Of a DNA stretch of 8,296 bases, positions 6,420-8,296 are shown one piece after another. The DNA is from Flavobacteriaceae bacterium (GTDB lineage Bacteria; Bacteroidota; Bacteroidia; Flavobacteriales; Flavobacteriaceae): NCBI GenBank assembly GCA_016763595.1, contig JAESTN010000352.1, positions 1 through 8,296 on the forward strand, given 5' to 3'. A model generated the notes under the pieces. The model ran no database searches. It saw only the letters and a program-made list of their open reading frames with translations, and was not told the origin of the DNA. Every line of letters starts with the position of its first letter. Within the stretch, counting starts at the first letter, position 1. The translations under genes were made by a program, and so were the position numbers.

Positions 6420-8296
6420 ATGAAAATGAAATTGAAAAAAGTACTAAAATGGTCTGGAATAACACTGGCAATACTTGTAATTATCTTAGCTGTAACTCCG
6501 TATTTGTTTAAAGACAAAATACAATCGATGATTGCTAAAACGATTAATGAAAATATCAATGCAACTGTTACTTTTGACAACGTTGGATTAAGTTTATTTC
6601 GAAATTTCCCGAAAGCAAGTTTAACTATTGATGAGCTTACCATCGTAAATGAAGCCCCGTTTAAAGGAGACACGCTGTTTTATGCAGAAAAAATCAACTT
6701 AAAAATGAGTATTGGAGAACTCTTTAAAGATGCCTCTGAAACGTTAGATGTCCATAGTATTTCTACAATAAGTAGCAATCTTAACATTCGTATAAATAAA
6801 AAAGGAGTAGGCAGTTTTGATATTGCTAAAAAGGCCGAAATCAACACTACAGATACAATAGAAAACACTCCTTTTTCTTTAAGTATCCAAGAATACAATA
6901 TCCAAAACCTACAACTTTCATTTACGGATGAAGCATCTAAAATGAAACTTCTATTAAAAGACCTTCATCATTCGGGTAAAGGCGATTTTACATCAGAAGT
7001 ATTAGATTTAAAAACCACAACAAAAACACTTGTTTCTGTTAATCTGGATGGAACAAATTACATGCAAAATGTTTCACTTTCTTTGGATGCCATTTTAGGA
7101 ATTAATTTAAAAAACAATACTTACTCTTTTAAGGACAACAAAGCTTTTATCAATCAATTGCCTTTAGAATTTAACGGGTTTGTGCAACTTGTTGAAAATG
7201 GGCAATTATTTGAGCTTACATTCAACACGCCAACTTCTTCTTTCAAGAATATGCTTGCTTTGGTTCCAGAACAGTATTCTGGAAATTTAAACAAGGTAAA
7301 AACTTCTGGAGATTTTAATTTAAAAGGAACAGTTAACGGAATACTAAGCGAAAAAACGATTCCGAAGTTTGATATTAATATCGCTTCTTCAAATGCCATG
7401 TTTAAATATGATGCATTACCAAAAGCTGTAAAAAACATTCATATAAATACCCAAATATCGAATTCGACTGGGACTATAAATGACACCAAAATTAACATCA
7501 ATACATTCTCTTTTACGATTGATAAAGATGTTTTTGAAACCAATGGTAAAATCTATAATATTTCTAAAAACCCCACTTTTCAACTTTCTGCAAAAGGAAC
7601 GATTGATTTGGGGAATATTTCGAAAGTATATCCTATCGCTTTAGAAAAAAATATTAGCGGTATTTTACGTGCAAACATTTCGACTTCTTTTGATATGAAA
7701 TCTGTAGAAAAAGGAAATTATGAGCGCATAAAAAACAAAGGAGAATTAAGTTTAAAAGGATTTACATATGCTGGTAACGAATTAGCCAATACATTTATTA
7801 TTGATAAAACTTCAGTTACATTTAATCCAAATCAAATCAAACTAACAGCGTTTGATGCAAGAACTGGAGATTCAGATATACATGTTACCGGAAATTTAGA
7901 AAACTTCTATGGCTTTCTATTCAAAAAACAAGAGCTGAAAGGGGAATTTGTAATGCATTCTGACTTTTTAAAAATTACAGATTTTATGACTTCAGTAATT
8001 GATAGCGTTGAAACAACAAATTCGAGCTCTAATACATCTGTTAAGATTCCTGCATTCTTAAACTGTTCTTTAACAGCCACTGCAAAAAAAGTAATCTACG
8101 ACAACTTAACCTTGTCTAATGTTTCTGGAGCGCTGTTTATCAAAAACGAAGCTGTTGAACTAAAAGATTTAAAAATGGAATTATTTGGCGGAAACATCAG
8201 CATGAATGGATCTGTCTCTACCAAAGAGAAGACACCTGTTTTTAATATGAATTTAGGGTTAAAAGGGTTAAATATTTCCGATTCTTTTACACAAAT
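6420..8296 (+). CDS. AsmA-like inner-membrane-anchored protein, 3' end beyond the window
   Basis: The frame is open without a stop from the ATG at 6420 to the right edge, giving 625 complete codons. A second ATG two codons on (6426) is also possible. A short basic start is followed by one membrane segment (WSGITLAILVIILAVTPYLF, about 11-30), then DKIQSMIAKTINENINATVTFDNVG and LFRNFPKASLTIDEL, the usual opening of AsmA-family proteins. The rest is a long run of short beta-strands (for example VSLSLDAILGINL, FNLKGTVNGIL, LSAKGTIDLGN). Near the right edge KDLKMELFGGNISMNGSV resembles the AsmA C-terminal repeat. Related proteins (AsmA, TamB, YhdP) are periplasmic bridges implicated in phospholipid traffic or outer-membrane integrity. 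Bacteroidota homologues are commonly around 800-900 aa, so perhaps a quarter is missing. The specific function is not known from sequence. Confidence 0.85.
   Translation, partial: MKMKLKKVLKWSGITLAILVIILAVTPYLFKDKIQSMIAKTINENINATVTFDNVGLSLFRNFPKASLTIDELTIVNEAPFKGDTLFYAEKINLKMSIGELFKDASETLDVHSISTISSNLNIRINKKGVGSFDIAKKAEINTTDTIENTPFSLSIQEYNIQNLQLSFTDEASKMKLLLKDLHHSGKGDFTSEVLDLKTTTKTLVSVNLDGTNYMQNVSLSLDAILGINLKNNTYSFKDNKAFINQLPLEFNGFVQLVENGQLFELTFNTPTSSFKNMLALVPEQYSGNLNKVKTSGDFNLKGTVNGILSEKTIPKFDINIASSNAMFKYDALPKAVKNIHINTQISNSTGTINDTKININTFSFTIDKDVFETNGKIYNISKNPTFQLSAKGTIDLGNISKVYPIALEKNISGILRANISTSFDMKSVEKGNYERIKNKGELSLKGFTYAGNELANTFIIDKTSVTFNPNQIKLTAFDARTGDSDIHVTGNLENFYGFLFKKQELKGEFVMHSDFLKITDFMTSVIDSVETTNSSSNTSVKIPAFLNCSLTATAKKVIYDNLTLSNVSGALFIKNEAVELKDLKMELFGGNISMNGSVSTKEKTPVFNMNLGLKGLNISDSFTQ

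Noticed and set aside
6350..7438. Minus-strand open frames at 6350-6673, 6680-6898 and 7154-7438
   Set aside because: They are antisense to the AsmA-like gene, which is open for 625 codons with family features.
1..8296. Mobile element, CRISPR, defence system, tRNA or riboswitch
   Set aside because: No transposase, array of regular repeats, defence domain, cloverleaf or conserved aptamer was seen on either strand.

Overview
The window is AT-rich chromosomal DNA from a member of the Bacteroidota, most probably a marine Flavobacteriaceae species. The evidence is the protein families, start codons that follow A-rich leaders without clear Shine-Dalgarno sequences, TAnnTTTG-type promoter boxes, and a sulfonolipid gene pair typical of gliding Bacteroidota.

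Layout. Positions 1-356 hold gene debris: a piece of a TRAP-transporter binding protein (dctP) on the minus strand meets, at about 165-190, the C-terminal end of an unidentified gene on the plus strand. Both pieces lack their 5' parts at the same place. Next comes a secreted 256-aa protein with a carboxypeptidase-regulatory-like domain (553-1323, +). It converges on the next block through a strong two-way terminator (about 1331-1365).

The main block, 1380-5973, is three genes read leftward: a lipoprotein-type oligopeptidase B (S9A), then 31 bp later a cystathionine-beta-synthase-like PLP enzyme, then an alpha-oxoamine synthase. The two PLP enzymes together match the first two steps of capnine (sulfonolipid) synthesis. 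Cysteate synthase CapA makes cysteate from O-phosphoserine and sulfite, and cysteate-C-fatty acyltransferase CapB condenses it with a fatty acyl thioester to dehydrocapnine. The reductase of the third step is not in the window. A hairpin and a promoter-like sequence between capA and capB suggest that capB can be transcribed on its own.

Divergent from the peptidase, and reading rightward, are the nucleoid-associated protein YbaB/EbfC (6038-6361) and a large AsmA-like membrane-anchored protein (6420 to beyond the right edge). A 64-bp divergent intergenic region carries a good -7 box and a perfect 7-bp inverted repeat.

I see no tRNA, rRNA, CRISPR array, insertion sequence or defence system. The point of greatest biological interest is the sulfonolipid pair and its setting. 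It is a known pathway rather than a new one.
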